From Mycobacteroides sp. LB1 (GTDB lineage: Bacteria > Actinomycetota > Actinomycetes > Mycobacteriales > Mycobacteriaceae), in assembly GCF_013449725.1 (NCBI RefSeq), contig NZ_JACCFF010000005.1, forward strand, positions 62,001 through 126,000: a stretch of 64,000 bases of DNA, in the 5' to 3' direction. The notes below the pieces were generated by a model, which saw nothing but the letters and a program-made list of their open reading frames with translations, ran no database searches and was not told the DNA's origin. A program made the position numbers and the translations under genes. Positions 9,924-18,920 of the stretch are shown here, one piece after another. Numbering within the stretch: position 1 is the first letter of the stretch; each line of letters opens with the position of its first letter.

Positions 9924-10102
9924 TCAGGACAGGCCGGAGTAGCCGTCACCAGTGTGTTTCGTCGCACAGGTTTAGCTATAGATGCCAACAGGCAGTAGTG
10001 TGTGTCACTGAGCGCTGAATTTGCGCTCGCGTCGAAGAACGTTTCTTTCGTCAGCCGGTGTGAATTTAGGCAGACTTTCAGGCTCTTCTCTCGGCGATCG
10101 AT

Positions 10103-10118
10103 ATTGCCCATTGGCAAT
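10103..10118. promoter_or_regulatory. Inverted repeat in the rhlE leader region
   Basis: ATTGCC-CATT-GGCAAT is a perfect 6-bp inverted repeat 38 bases upstream of the helicase start, inside the 281-base gap 9876-10156 that otherwise holds no gene I can support. It could be an operator or a leader hairpin controlling the helicase; nothing distinguishes these. Confidence 0.35.
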
Positions 10119-10156
10119 CTCGCCACCACAATGCCTCGAAAGGCGTTTAATCACCC

Positions 10157-11503
10157 ATGTCTGAACCCACATTTACTTCCCTCGGTGTGCCCGCACCATT
10201 TATCGACGTCTTGCGGGCCGGCGGAATCAACGCGCCGTTCCCCATCCAGGCCGCGACGCTGCCCGACACTCTCGGCGGCCGTGACGTACTCGCCCGCGGA
10301 AAGACCGGCAGCGGAAAGACTCTCGCATTCTCGATTCCCCTCGTCGCCCGTATTGCCAGCGGCAACCGGGTACCGCGTAAGCCACGTGCACTCGTGCTGG
10401 CACCCACCCGGGAGCTCGCGACCCAAATCAGCGCAGTCATTGAACCTTTGGCGGCGGCCTGCCGCCTCAAGGTCACCACCATCTTCGGTGGAGTCTCCCA
10501 GCACCGGCAGGTGCAGGCCCTCTCGGCAGGTGTCGACATCGTGGTCGCCTGCCCGGGACGCCTGGAAGATCTTCTGAAGCAACGCCAACTGTCCCTGGAC
10601 GCCGTGGAGATCTGCGTGCTGGACGAGGCCGACCACATGGCCGACCTCGGCTTCCTGCCCGCGGTGACCCGGCTGCTTGCCGCGACACCGAGTTCCGGCC
10701 AGCGCCTGCTGTTCTCGGCCACCTTGGATAACGACGTCGACAAACTCGTCAAGCGGTTCCTGCACAATCCCGCCGAGCACTCCGTCGACTCCGTCGACTC
10801 CCCCGTGGCCGCGATGACGCATCATGTGTTCACCGTCAGCGGCCCCGATGCCAAGCGCGATCTCGTCAACACGCTGGCCTCCGGGGCCGGGCGGCGCATC
10901 CTGTTCATGCGCACGAAGCATCAGGCGAAGCGGCTCGCGCATCAGCTCAACCAGTCAGGCATCCCGTCGGTCGACTTGCACGGCAACCTTTCTCAGGGTG
11001 CGCGCGACCGTAACCTCGCCGCCTTCTCCAGTGGCCAGGCACGGGTGTTGGTTGCCACGGACGTGGCGGCGCGGGGCGTTCACGTCGATGACGTGACGTT
11101 GGTCGTACACGTTGACCCGCCTGCCGAGCACAAGGCATACCTGCACCGGTCGGGCCGGACTGCCCGCGCCGGTGGCACCGGCGATGTGGTGACCGTGGTG
11201 CTGCCCGAGCAGCGCCGCGATGTCACGCAGCTGCTGCGCAAGGCCGCCATCACGGCCACTCCGCTGCAGGTGACGGCTCACTCCGATGAGGTCAAGACTT
11301 TGGTGGGTGAGGTGGGACCGTATGTGAAACCTGCTCCCGCCCAGAAAGTTAACGGCTCCCCCGCCGCGAACAGCCCGCGTGGCCAGCGTTCACACCGGCC
11401 CCGCGGCGGCGCCGAGGGACGGCCGGCACGAGCACCGCGGCGCAGTGGTGGTGGCGGCGGGCAGCGATCCGCACAGCGAGCGGGCAGCAGCACGTCGAGG
11501 TAG
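10157..11503 (+). CDS. rhlE: DEAD-box ATP-dependent RNA helicase, RhlE-like
   Basis: All core motifs are present in this 448-residue protein: FTSLGVPAPFIDVLRAGGI plus the Q motif (PFPIQAATLP), motif I GKTGSGKT, Ia PTRELA, II DEAD (residues near 158), III SAT, V ARGVHVDD, and VI HRSGRTARAG. The C-terminal 80 residues are basic and rich in Arg-Gly-Ser, typical of RNA-binding tails of RhlE/CsdA-type helicases that act on ribosomes or structured mRNA. A short VDS-VDS tandem repeat (near base 10785) lies between the two RecA domains. It stands alone on the plus strand with a 280-base upstream region and is followed by a strong terminator. Confidence 0.9.
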   Translation: MSEPTFTSLGVPAPFIDVLRAGGINAPFPIQAATLPDTLGGRDVLARGKTGSGKTLAFSIPLVARIASGNRVPRKPRALVLAPTRELATQISAVIEPLAAACRLKVTTIFGGVSQHRQVQALSAGVDIVVACPGRLEDLLKQRQLSLDAVEICVLDEADHMADLGFLPAVTRLLAATPSSGQRLLFSATLDNDVDKLVKRFLHNPAEHSVDSVDSPVAAMTHHVFTVSGPDAKRDLVNTLASGAGRRILFMRTKHQAKRLAHQLNQSGIPSVDLHGNLSQGARDRNLAAFSSGQARVLVATDVAARGVHVDDVTLVVHVDPPAEHKAYLHRSGRTARAGGTGDVVTVVLPEQRRDVTQLLRKAAITATPLQVTAHSDEVKTLVGEVGPYVKPAPAQKVNGSPAANSPRGQRSHRPRGGAEGRPARAPRRSGGGGGQRSAQRAGSSTSR

Positions 11504-11527
11504 GTCTGAATCCAGGAGTCACTAGCT

Positions 11528-11572
11528 GATTACCGGAGGCCATCCGCCAACCGCGGGTGACCTCCGGTAATC
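11528..11572. terminator. Bidirectional terminator between rhlE and the desaturase gene
   Basis: GATTACCGGAGG (11528-11539) and CCTCCGGTAATC (11561-11572) form a perfect 12-bp stem with a 21-base loop. It sits exactly between the convergent ends of the helicase (11503) and the desaturase (11577). There is no U-run. Confidence 0.75.
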
Positions 11573-11576
11573 GCGT

Positions 11577-12497
11577 TCAGGCACCTCTAGCCGCGCGCGC
11601 TGCCGCCTTCTCCTCGTAGAACTTCGCGCGGTCATCCACAGCGGCAAGGAATTTCGCCAGGGTCTCGCGAGCCTGCTCACCTTCGGGCCCGATATCGGAA
11701 CGTTCGAACACACGCCAGAAACGCAGGATGGGCTGCAGGACGTCGTCGTGGTGGATACGCAGGTCGTAGATACCAGCCTTGGCGATGGCTATCGCCTTCT
11801 CTGCGAAGCCTTCCATCCCCATACCGGGCATCACGAAGCCGACGATCTCCTTGCAGATCGCCTGCATCGCGGCATCGGGCTCGATATCGAATGCTGCCGA
11901 CATCAGATTGCGGTAGAAGATCATGTGCAGGTTCTCGTCCAACGCAACCCGTGCCAGCAGCTGGTCGGCGATCGGGCAGCCTGAGGCCCTTCCGGTATTG
12001 CGATGGGATATCCGGGTGGCCAGCTCTTGGAACGACACGTAGGCCAGCGCCTCCAGGGGTGTCTTGTCACCCGAGTCGTAACCGGCCACGGTGTGCGCCA
12101 TACGCATTGCTTCGAGGTTGCTCGGGTCGACACCGCGGGTGACCACCAGGTAGTCGCGAAGCGCGATGCTGTGACGCCCCTCCTCGGCCGTCCACTGGCC
12201 CACCCACGTCCCCCACGCGCCGTCGCGTCCGAATCTCGTGGCGATCTCGCGGTGATAGGACGGCAGGTTGTCCTCGGTCAGCAGATTGACGACCAACGCC
12301 GCCTGAGCGACCGGATCGAGCGGGCTGTCCTCAGGTTTCCAGTCCTCGCCGCCGAGGAATGCGAAGTCCCGGCCCCGACTCCAGGGCACGTAATCATGTG
12401 GGGCCCATGGTCGTGCGACACCAAGGTGCCGTTCGAGATTCTCCTCGACGACGGGCTCCAACTCGGTGAGCAATCGTGTTTGCAATCCAGTCACCAT
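11577..12497 (-). CDS. Soluble diiron acyl-[ACP] desaturase (DesA1/DesA2 family)
   Basis: The 306-residue protein carries the two ExxH diiron half-sites, in TAEEGRHSIALRDYL and ARVALDENLHMIFYR, plus TEDNLPSYHREI and the conserved YVSFQELATRISHRNTG. These match mycobacterial DesA1, which introduces double bonds into long acyl-ACP chains for mycolic acid synthesis. It is about 30 residues shorter than DesA1 and lacks its basic C-terminal tail, so it may be a third paralogue rather than desA1 itself. ATG 12497 follows GAGAGGTGG; reading frames extending to 12692 would include the promoter. A palindrome at 12535-12554 lies 38 bases upstream and is nearly identical to one before the DesA3-like gene. 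Confidence 0.9.
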   Translation of the reverse strand: MVTGLQTRLLTELEPVVEENLERHLGVARPWAPHDYVPWSRGRDFAFLGGEDWKPEDSPLDPVAQAALVVNLLTEDNLPSYHREIATRFGRDGAWGTWVGQWTAEEGRHSIALRDYLVVTRGVDPSNLEAMRMAHTVAGYDSGDKTPLEALAYVSFQELATRISHRNTGRASGCPIADQLLARVALDENLHMIFYRNLMSAAFDIEPDAAMQAICKEIVGFVMPGMGMEGFAEKAIAIAKAGIYDLRIHHDDVLQPILRFWRVFERSDIGPEGEQARETLAKFLAAVDDRAKFYEEKAAARAARGA

Positions 12498-12534
12498 CTC
12501 GTCCACCTCTCTGCACGGCTGTCCCGCGATCCCT

Positions 12535-12554
12535 AACCTACGGTACCGTAAGTT
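12535..12554. promoter_or_regulatory. Palindromic operator candidate upstream of the acyl-ACP desaturase
   Basis: The 20-bp site AACCTACGGTACCGTAAGTT is symmetric except for one base pair, with a perfect 12-bp core TACGGTACCGTA. The same core lies at 21801-21812 before the DesA3-like gene. A shared site upstream of two desaturases suggests one TetR-type regulator. Such control of desA1/desA2 by the TetR protein MadR is known in mycobacteria, but I cannot match this sequence to a published MadR operator. Confidence 0.65.
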
Positions 12555-12592
12555 ACAGAAAAATAGATTAGGGATAGATGAACTAATGAGGA

Positions 12593-14560
12593 CTACGCAG
12601 CCCCGACAGCGGAGCCGTCGACCACCGGGGCCACCAAGTAGCTCGGCGCGTCTGGATCCAGCAGCACCGACTGTCCGTGCCTGCTGGCCCACAGCTCGGG
12701 AACAGACGGAATGTACCGAGGCAGGCTGGCTGCCGAGATAACGACCCGCAGTCGATGGCCAGCCGCGATCACAGCGTCAACCTCGGTCAGGTCGATGTCG
12801 AGAGTCGTTGGCACACCGGGTTTCACCGGAAGCTTGTGCCCCAGGCCGGTGTGATGCCAGGGCGACAGGTAGTCACCGTCGACGGTCCGCAGACTCTTGT
12901 CCTCGTCCACGCCACGACGCGATGCCAGCAATGCGCCCTCGGCAAGCATTCGGGAGAACCCGTCCGGCCCCACGTCCGTCACCGATACAACCCAGAATGC
13001 CTCTGTACCTAGAGACTTGGTGCGCAGATGAAGGTTGAGGGATCCGGAGATAACCCATGGCTCCTGGGCGGGAACGCTGGTGAATGTCAGTGCACCACGT
13101 TCGAAGTGACGCGAGTCCTTGAGGCCCGAGGTCCCCAACACCGCCGTGCCGCCCGCTACCAGCCGCGATGTCGTGGGCGACTTCAGCAGGCCGAGTCGAC
13201 GGTGCAGGGAATGCTCGGTTCGGTTGAGCGGTGCGGCGCCGCCGAGCGATCCGTCAAACGCCGAATGCGCCCCAAATCCCGAAGGTTCGGCATCCAGGTA
13301 GAACCGCCGCGGCGTCGCTTCGGATCGAGGAAAGGCCTCCAAGGTGTGCCAGCCGCCATTCTGCTGCTGCAACGTGACCGGACCATAGCTTTCGATGCCG
13401 TTGTCAATTCCCTTGAGCCACTTGTCAAACCACGCGCGCTGCAAGACATCGAGACGCGGCGGTGCGTCCTGTCTGCCGAGCTGCGAACCCGGGGAGCCGT
13501 GGTACCCCTCATTGATGACGACCTGAAACTTGCCGTCCGGCACATGGGTGCGCCGGTGGATACGTAGCGCGGACGGACCAAAGATGTCATCCCAGGCCCC
13601 ATAGACGAATGTCGGGATCTCGATGTCCTCGAACCGTGGACTGATCCGCTGGAAGTAGGCGTCGTCGTCGATGAGCGATCCGTGACCGCGCAAGCCCTCA
13701 AAGATGTACCTCACCAAACGGTTCAGCGGCCGCCGCAATCGCCCGCCGAGCCAGCGCAGGTCCACCCCGCCGCGGATCACATCCGATGGTGACGGCAGCC
13801 ATTTGGCCAGTGCCACCGCAAGCATCCACACCGGCAGGAAGAGCGTCTGCGCCCCACCGGTTTTCATGAGATCACGGGATATGTCGCTGACAGGCTCGAC
13901 CGCAAACACCGCGCCGAGCCCGGGCACTCGATTACCGGCCGCCTGCAGGGAATTTATCGAGCAGTACGAGATGCCATACATTCCCACCGAGCCGTCGCAC
14001 CATGGTTGCGCTTGCGCCCAGGCCACCACCTCGGCGGTGTCGCGCTGTTCGATGTCGTCGAACATCCCCCAGTCGCCGGTGGACGCACCTGTACCGCGCA
14101 CATCGACGACCACCTGTGCGTAGCCGCTGCGGATCAGCGGATCGTTCACCCCGAATGTCGTCAGACCGCCACCCGGAATGGCCCTCGCGAGTTCGGCGAG
14201 CTCAAACCAGCGCGGATTCTTTGGCGGCGTGGCGGGCGCGGTGATACCGAACCGTTGCAGTCCTCGCAGCAGCCAGGCCGCCAGGTGGGTGACTGACTTG
14301 TTGTAGGGGGTCAGGTTGAAGAGCACCGGCACCGGGTCACCCACCGGCGTGCCGTCGGCGTTGGCCGGACGAAATACCTGGGCCTTGAGCACGGTGCCGT
14401 CGGCCAGCGGTATCGACACATTGGGAGTAAACGACACGCCCGGGTATCGACTCGGTCCGTCCGCCACCGCGGTCCATTGCGCGGCCAAACCCGCCCCGGC
14501 GAGCGACGTGTCCCTCGGCCGCGAAATGGTGCGGGCGCTTCGATGCTTTGCCGTCGTCAC
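12593..14560 (-). CDS. CocE/NonD-family alpha/beta hydrolase (X-Pro dipeptidyl-peptidase S15-like)
   Basis: This 655-residue protein has the S15/CocE layout: an alpha/beta hydrolase core with VVVDVRGTGASTGDWG (oxyanion region), the nucleophile elbow GMYGISYCS near residue 200, and a C-terminal jelly-roll domain (LDIDLTEVDAVIAAGHRLRVVISAA). The usual GxSYxG ends in Ser here. Family members hydrolyse esters or X-Pro peptides; the substrate is unknown. GTG 14560 follows GGGAGG. It is co-oriented with and just upstream of the acyl-ACP desaturase (95-base gap containing the palindrome), so read-through is possible. There is no signal peptide. Confidence 0.85.
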   Translation of the reverse strand: MTTAKHRSARTISRPRDTSLAGAGLAAQWTAVADGPSRYPGVSFTPNVSIPLADGTVLKAQVFRPANADGTPVGDPVPVLFNLTPYNKSVTHLAAWLLRGLQRFGITAPATPPKNPRWFELAELARAIPGGGLTTFGVNDPLIRSGYAQVVVDVRGTGASTGDWGMFDDIEQRDTAEVVAWAQAQPWCDGSVGMYGISYCSINSLQAAGNRVPGLGAVFAVEPVSDISRDLMKTGGAQTLFLPVWMLAVALAKWLPSPSDVIRGGVDLRWLGGRLRRPLNRLVRYIFEGLRGHGSLIDDDAYFQRISPRFEDIEIPTFVYGAWDDIFGPSALRIHRRTHVPDGKFQVVINEGYHGSPGSQLGRQDAPPRLDVLQRAWFDKWLKGIDNGIESYGPVTLQQQNGGWHTLEAFPRSEATPRRFYLDAEPSGFGAHSAFDGSLGGAAPLNRTEHSLHRRLGLLKSPTTSRLVAGGTAVLGTSGLKDSRHFERGALTFTSVPAQEPWVISGSLNLHLRTKSLGTEAFWVVSVTDVGPDGFSRMLAEGALLASRRGVDEDKSLRTVDGDYLSPWHHTGLGHKLPVKPGVPTTLDIDLTEVDAVIAAGHRLRVVISAASLPRYIPSVPELWASRHGQSVLLDPDAPSYLVAPVVDGSAVGAA

Positions 14561-14717
14561 TGCGGTTCCTCCCGGACAGGGCGTCGCTGCCCGTGATCAC
14601 TTGGAGGTGCACGTTACTTGCAGTACGGATACTTTGGGGGCTACTTGTGACATGTGTTGAATTGGGCCATCCGGCATTGTGCGCGGCGTGGCATCCACAG
14701 CTGTCGGACTCCGTGCT

Positions 14718-14730
14718 TAGGCTGCCAATC
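14718..14730 (+). promoter_or_regulatory. -10 element of a probable leaderless promoter for the RecB-like gene
   Basis: TAGGCT (14718-14723) is seven bases before ATG 14731. No Shine-Dalgarno sequence is present, and in-frame sequence further upstream runs into the divergent hydrolase promoter. This decides the start at 14731 rather than at 14548. Confidence 0.5.
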
Positions 14731-15654
14731 ATGAAGGATGGTCTTCGCGCAAGCGACTCATCCGCGAAGGCCACCACGCAGGACCGGCCGACGCGGCGGC
14801 CCGCGCTGTCTCCTTCCCGTGCCAGCGACTTCAAACAGTGCCCACTTTTGTACAGGTTCCGTGCGATCGACCGACTCCCCGAGCCCGCCTCGACCGCGCA
14901 GGTGCGCGGAAGCCTCGTACACGCCGCCCTGGAGGATCTCTACGCCCGGCCCGCGGTCGAACGCGAGTACGCCACCGCCGCCGGATTGGTGGAGCCCGCC
15001 TGGGAACGCCTCGTGGAAGCCAAGCCGGAGCTGGCCGAGGTGGTCGAGGCCGAGCGCCTTCCAGGATTCCTGGACGAAGCGCGGGACCTGTTGTCCGGCT
15101 ATTACCGGCTCGAAGATCCGACCCGGTTCGATCCCGACAGTTGCGAGGAACGCGTGGAGGTCGAGCTGGCCGACGGCACCATGCTGCGCGGCTTCATCGA
15201 CCGAATCGATATCGCGCCCGGGGGTGCGATGCGTCTCGTGGACTACAAGACGGGACGCTCACCCCGCGCCTTGTTCGAAGCCAAGGCGTTGTTCCAGATG
15301 AAGTTCTACGCGGTGGCGCTCTATCGCATCCGCGGAGTGGTGCCTCAACGGCTGCGACTGCTGTATCTGTCCGACGGCGAGGTCCTCGACTACACGCCGG
15401 ATGAGTCCGAGCTGCTCAAGTTCGAGAAGACGCTGATGGCGATCTGGCGAACAATTCAAAACCTCGGCACCACCGGCGACTTCCGACCAAACCCCTCCCG
15501 GCTATGCGATTGGTGCGCCCACCAGTCACTGTGTCCCGCGTTCGGCGGTACGCCGCCGCCCTACCCGGGCTGGCCCGCCGACTACGGTGTGTCCGACGCG
15601 GATATCGAAGATGCCGAAGCCTCCGCGACCGTGATTCCGGGAGATGCCGCATGA
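14731..15654 (+). CDS. RecB/AddB-like PD-(D/E)XK nuclease with probable Fe-S cluster
   Basis: The 307-residue protein is a stand-alone nuclease domain. ALSPSRASDFKQCPLLYRFR opens the fold; RGSLVHAALEDLY supplies the conserved His; GFIDRID and LVDYKTG carry the catalytic Asp/Lys; and QMKFYAVAL is the QxxxY motif. One cysteine near the N-terminus (KQCP) plus the C-terminal trio RLCDWCAHQSLCPAF match the four-Cys iron-sulphur staple of AddB-type nucleases. It is the counterpart of M. tuberculosis Rv2119, next to trmI there. It has no helicase domain, so its partner in DNA processing is unknown. Its stop overlaps the thioesterase start by four bases. Confidence 0.87.
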   Translation: MKDGLRASDSSAKATTQDRPTRRPALSPSRASDFKQCPLLYRFRAIDRLPEPASTAQVRGSLVHAALEDLYARPAVEREYATAAGLVEPAWERLVEAKPELAEVVEAERLPGFLDEARDLLSGYYRLEDPTRFDPDSCEERVEVELADGTMLRGFIDRIDIAPGGAMRLVDYKTGRSPRALFEAKALFQMKFYAVALYRIRGVVPQRLRLLYLSDGEVLDYTPDESELLKFEKTLMAIWRTIQNLGTTGDFRPNPSRLCDWCAHQSLCPAFGGTPPPYPGWPADYGVSDADIEDAEASATVIPGDAA

Positions 15655-16445
15655 CGACCGGTTGTTATTACCAAAGGTTGGAACCATCTGGCGACTACCA
15701 GGTCTTCGAATCTACCGAGTTGACCGCCAGCGGGTGGGGCCCCAATCTGCAGCATGGCTCGCCCCCAATGGCCTTGCTACTCAAAGCCATCGAAGAGCTC
15801 CCCGAACCGCGCGAAAGTCTGCGGATCGGCCGGGTGGCACTCGACATCCTTGGCCCGGTACCGCTTGAGCCGGTGCGGGTACGCGCCTGGATCGAGCGGC
15901 CGGGCCGCCGGATCGCGCTCGCCGTCGCGGAGATGGAGGCCCACGCAAACGGCGGATACCGCGCGGTCGCGCGGGCCAGCGCCTGGCTGCTGGCCACATC
16001 GGTGACGGCGGACAAGGCCATTGACCGCTTTCCCTCACTGCCGGAGTATCCGCCTGCGCCAAAACCGCCGGGGTTCGAAGGGTCCGGATACGCGAAATCC
16101 GTTGATTTCCAATGGTTCTCGGTGCCATCGGGTGAAGCACAAGTCGCCTGGATGCGCCCGCACGCGCATATCGTGGACGCCGAACCGACCACACCGTGGC
16201 AGCGGCTGGCCTCGGTGATCGACTCCGCCAACGGAATCGGCGCGACTCTCAATCCGCTGCGATTCGTCTACATGAACACCGACACCGTGATGCATGTACA
16301 CCGGATACCCCACGGCGATGAGTTCGGCGTGCGCGCACGGATGTCTGTCGGCCCCGACGGTGTCGGTGTGACCACCGCGGAAATCTTTGATCGCCAAGGC
16401 TATATCGGGTCCAGCGCACAGACGGTGCTTGTACAAAGGCGATAG
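15651..16445 (+). CDS. Acyl-CoA thioesterase-like (double hotdog) protein
   Basis: This 264-residue protein starts at ATG 15651 inside the stop of the nuclease gene (ATGA overlap), so it is probably translated by reinitiation. It has two hotdog-type halves: the first with STELTASGWGPNLQHGSPPM, ALLLKAIEEL and RIGRVALDILGPVPL, the second with WQRLASVIDSANGIGATL and NTDTVMHVHRIP. These are features of the TesB-like thioesterase family common in mycobacteria. Substrate is unknown. Coupling to a DNA nuclease has no obvious functional logic. It converges on the TetR gene across 165 bases in which I see no further gene. Confidence 0.8.
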   Translation: MTTGCYYQRLEPSGDYQVFESTELTASGWGPNLQHGSPPMALLLKAIEELPEPRESLRIGRVALDILGPVPLEPVRVRAWIERPGRRIALAVAEMEAHANGGYRAVARASAWLLATSVTADKAIDRFPSLPEYPPAPKPPGFEGSGYAKSVDFQWFSVPSGEAQVAWMRPHAHIVDAEPTTPWQRLASVIDSANGIGATLNPLRFVYMNTDTVMHVHRIPHGDEFGVRARMSVGPDGVGVTTAEIFDRQGYIGSSAQTVLVQRR

Positions 16446-16610
16446 GTGCCGTTACCGAACTATCGGCGGCTGCGGCGGAACGCGACCGCCGTATCGGTTG
16501 GACGCTTGTCGATCCCGGTGAGCACAGGTCCGCCGCCAGGATTCGATCGCAGCGGACCCACATTCACCGTCAAAACTGTCGCCACCGTCCCAGAATACGG
16601 AGCGAACGTG

Positions 16611-17357
16611 CTACCGGGCAGCACGCATGAGGGGCAGCAAGTACCGTTGCGCGAATTCGCGGGTGGTCTCGTCGGTATCGGTGGGCAGTAGCGCCGAGGG
16701 ATTCACCAGAAAAGTCGAGGTCAGTCGCAGCGCAAGATCGAGTGCCCGCATCACCGCGGGAACAGGGTATGCATCATCGGCCAGCAATTCCGCCGTCACG
16801 GCGAGCAGGCCCTGGTATCCGTCAGCGCTCGTGTCAAACACATTGCGGGAGAAAGCTTCTGCATCGAATTCTTTCAATGCCGTCACCAGGGGATGATTGC
16901 TCGCCTCGCGCATACCCATCACGAAAGCTTCGACCATCCTGTCCTCTGCGTTCGACAACAGTGCCAGCGCCGACTGTGCCCGGACGAAGAATTCCGTTGT
17001 CTCACGGACCAATACGGCCGCGACAATGTCTTCCTTGTCTCCGCACTTCCGGTACAACGTCGGCCGAGACACCCCGGCCCGCCGCGCGATATCACCCACC
17101 GCGGTGCGGGCGATGCCGTGGGCGATGAACTCTTCGCGTGCCACGTCCAACAATCGCGAGGTCGCCACGTTTGTGTCAGACAGGGCGCCGGTGGCCAGCT
17201 GTCGCAGCAACGAGTCGAGCTCTACCACGGAGCCGATAGTAGTGGCGTGCGCCTGCAGCACCGGGTTGCCGCCCCGCCCAGGCGCCTGACGGGAACCAGC
17301 ACCCATGGGTGCCTGGTCGGCGAAATTCGCACATTCCCGATCCACGATGCCTCCCAT
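16611..17357 (-). CDS. TetR/AcrR-family transcriptional regulator
   Basis: The helix-turn-helix lies at about residues 67-115 of the 248-residue reading frame: LLDVAREEFIAHGIARTAVG, DIARRAGVSRPTLYRK, then CGDKEDIVAAVLVRE. The C-terminal ligand domain is generic. The first 45 residues are low in structure, and the true start may be the GTG before VELDSLLRQLATG, giving about 203 residues, the normal TetR size; none of the candidate starts has a convincing ribosome binding site. It is divergent from the P450 gene, and an inverted repeat between them (17378-17403) is the likely operator, so it probably controls the P450 group and itself. Confidence 0.85.
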   Translation of the reverse strand: MGGIVDRECANFADQAPMGAGSRQAPGRGGNPVLQAHATTIGSVVELDSLLRQLATGALSDTNVATSRLLDVAREEFIAHGIARTAVGDIARRAGVSRPTLYRKCGDKEDIVAAVLVRETTEFFVRAQSALALLSNAEDRMVEAFVMGMREASNHPLVTALKEFDAEAFSRNVFDTSADGYQGLLAVTAELLADDAYPVPAVMRALDLALRLTSTFLVNPSALLPTDTDETTREFAQRYLLPLMRAAR

Positions 17358-17377
17358 TACCTCATCTACCTGCGTAT

Positions 17378-17403
17378 TGAATCATAGAACTATTTTTGAT
17401 TCA
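17378..17403. promoter_or_regulatory. Inverted repeat between TetR and P450 genes, operator candidate
   Basis: TGAATCA (17378-17384) and TGATTCA (17397-17403) are perfect 7-bp arms with centres 19 bases apart, about two helical turns. The site is in the AT-rich middle of the divergent promoter region, as expected for a TetR dimer-of-dimers operator. Confidence 0.5.
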
Positions 17404-17469
17404 GTATTGCACCCGGGTTGGATCCGCCATAGACTTCGCCCCCAGAATCGATTGAGAGAAGAGGCAGGC

Positions 17470-18870
17470 ATGCACGCCACCGACGTGAGCTCCCGCGAGC
17501 CGGCGCTACCGACACATCGCGAACACAGGCTGCCGCCGAAGCTCCCGATCCATCGCGCCGCCGCACTCGGACTGAGTTGTCTGGGCGACCCGTCTCGCCT
17601 GCCGTACCTGCTGTTACCGAAGATTGCGCACCGCTATGGCGATATCGTCCGGATATTCACCGCGCGGCGACCGGCACTGACACTCACGTTGATCAACCAT
17701 CCCGACTACGTCGACCACGTCTTCACCCGGCATCACGATCGCTACGTCAAACACGAGGCCACTATCGAGTTGGTCTCCGGCGAACCCGTGGCCCTCCCCC
17801 TACTCGAAGGACAGGAGTGGAAACGAGTCCGAACCGCCTTCAATCCGTACTTCGGTGAGCGCGCCTTGGCGGCCGCGACCCCGCTGATGATGGAAGGGAT
17901 CACCGAGCGGGTCGACGCGTGGTCACGACATCTGGACAGTGGAAAATCCGTGGACCTCGAACACGAACTCGGCTCCGTCGTAATGGACGGGCTGATGCGC
18001 TCGATGTTCAAGGTTCAGCTGAGCCCCGCCGAGATCGACGATGCGGTCGAGGGTGCACGTCGGTATGGCGTCTACGTCATCAGCCGGGTGGCCATGCACT
18101 TCCTGCCGAGCTGGATACCAAACCCCTTGCACCGCACTGGCGAAGCGTCAAAGGAGGAACTCTTTGGTGTCCTCGACCGCTTCATCGACGAGCGGAGGGG
18201 CTGCCCGGTGTCCGCGACGCCGGATCTGGTGGACACCCTCACAGCGCTGGAATTCGACGGCTGTCCGGACGCGCAGCACCGACGACGGCGCTCGGAGGCC
18301 GCGGGCCTGGTATTCGCGGGCTTCGAAACAACGGCGGCAGCGCTGGCCTGGACCATCGCGCTGTTGTGCCGCAACCCCGGCGCTCTCGGCAAGGCATATG
18401 CAGAGGTGGACGCCCTCGGCGGGAAGCCGCTGGAGTACGAGGATCTCGAGAACCTGAAGTACCTGAAGGCATGTTTCGACGAGGCACAGCGCTTTCAGGC
18501 CGCTCCCGCCAACATTCGAACGGCTATCGAGGACGACGAGATCGGCGGCTACTTCATCCCGAAGGGCTCACAGGTGATCATCACCCAATATGCGCTGCAG
18601 CGTGACCCACGGTTCTGGAAGGAACCGGAGAAGTTCAACCCCGACCGGTTCCTCACCGACAAGATAAATCGGAATGCCTTCCTGCCGTTCAGCATCGGAC
18701 CACGCAAATGCATGGGAACCCGGATGGCCTACATCGAAGGAACCCTGGTTCTGGGAACCATCTTGCAGCGCTACGCATTCCAGATCCGCGACGGCTGGAC
18801 ACCCCGGCATCGAGCGCGGGTCTCCACCGGTCTGGCGGGCGGCCTGCCAGCACGGATATTCGCCCGCTGA
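17470..18870 (+). CDS. Cytochrome P450 monooxygenase
   Basis: The 466-residue protein has the I-helix oxygen-activation motif AGFETTAAAL near residue 280, the K-helix ExxR in DEAQRF, and the heme-thiolate loop FSIGPRKCMGTRMA near residue 418 with its cysteine ligand. There is no fused reductase, so electrons must come from separate ferredoxin and reductase, neither of which is adjacent. The length and the bulky-substrate style (LPFSIGPRKC, WKEPEKFNPDRF) resemble the CYP4/CYP102-like type rather than the short bacterial class; the exact CYP family cannot be named. ATG 17470 follows AGAGG. It is followed 50 bases later by an NTF2-like gene, probably in the same transcript. Confidence 0.92.
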   Translation: MHATDVSSREPALPTHREHRLPPKLPIHRAAALGLSCLGDPSRLPYLLLPKIAHRYGDIVRIFTARRPALTLTLINHPDYVDHVFTRHHDRYVKHEATIELVSGEPVALPLLEGQEWKRVRTAFNPYFGERALAAATPLMMEGITERVDAWSRHLDSGKSVDLEHELGSVVMDGLMRSMFKVQLSPAEIDDAVEGARRYGVYVISRVAMHFLPSWIPNPLHRTGEASKEELFGVLDRFIDERRGCPVSATPDLVDTLTALEFDGCPDAQHRRRRSEAAGLVFAGFETTAAALAWTIALLCRNPGALGKAYAEVDALGGKPLEYEDLENLKYLKACFDEAQRFQAAPANIRTAIEDDEIGGYFIPKGSQVIITQYALQRDPRFWKEPEKFNPDRFLTDKINRNAFLPFSIGPRKCMGTRMAYIEGTLVLGTILQRYAFQIRDGWTPRHRARVSTGLAGGLPARIFAR

Positions 18871-18920
18871 GCATCTACAAGCCCAGCACCACCACATGTA
18901 CCCACGACGAAAGGAATGCA

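Noticed and set aside
10785-10802. Tandem repeat CGTCGACTC in rhlE
   Set aside because: Two copies only, in frame (VDS-VDS); not a meaningful repeat array.
16446-16691. Small plus-strand gene of 81 codons after the thioesterase
   Set aside because: It overlaps the end of the TetR gene, has no ribosome binding site and no recognisable domain.
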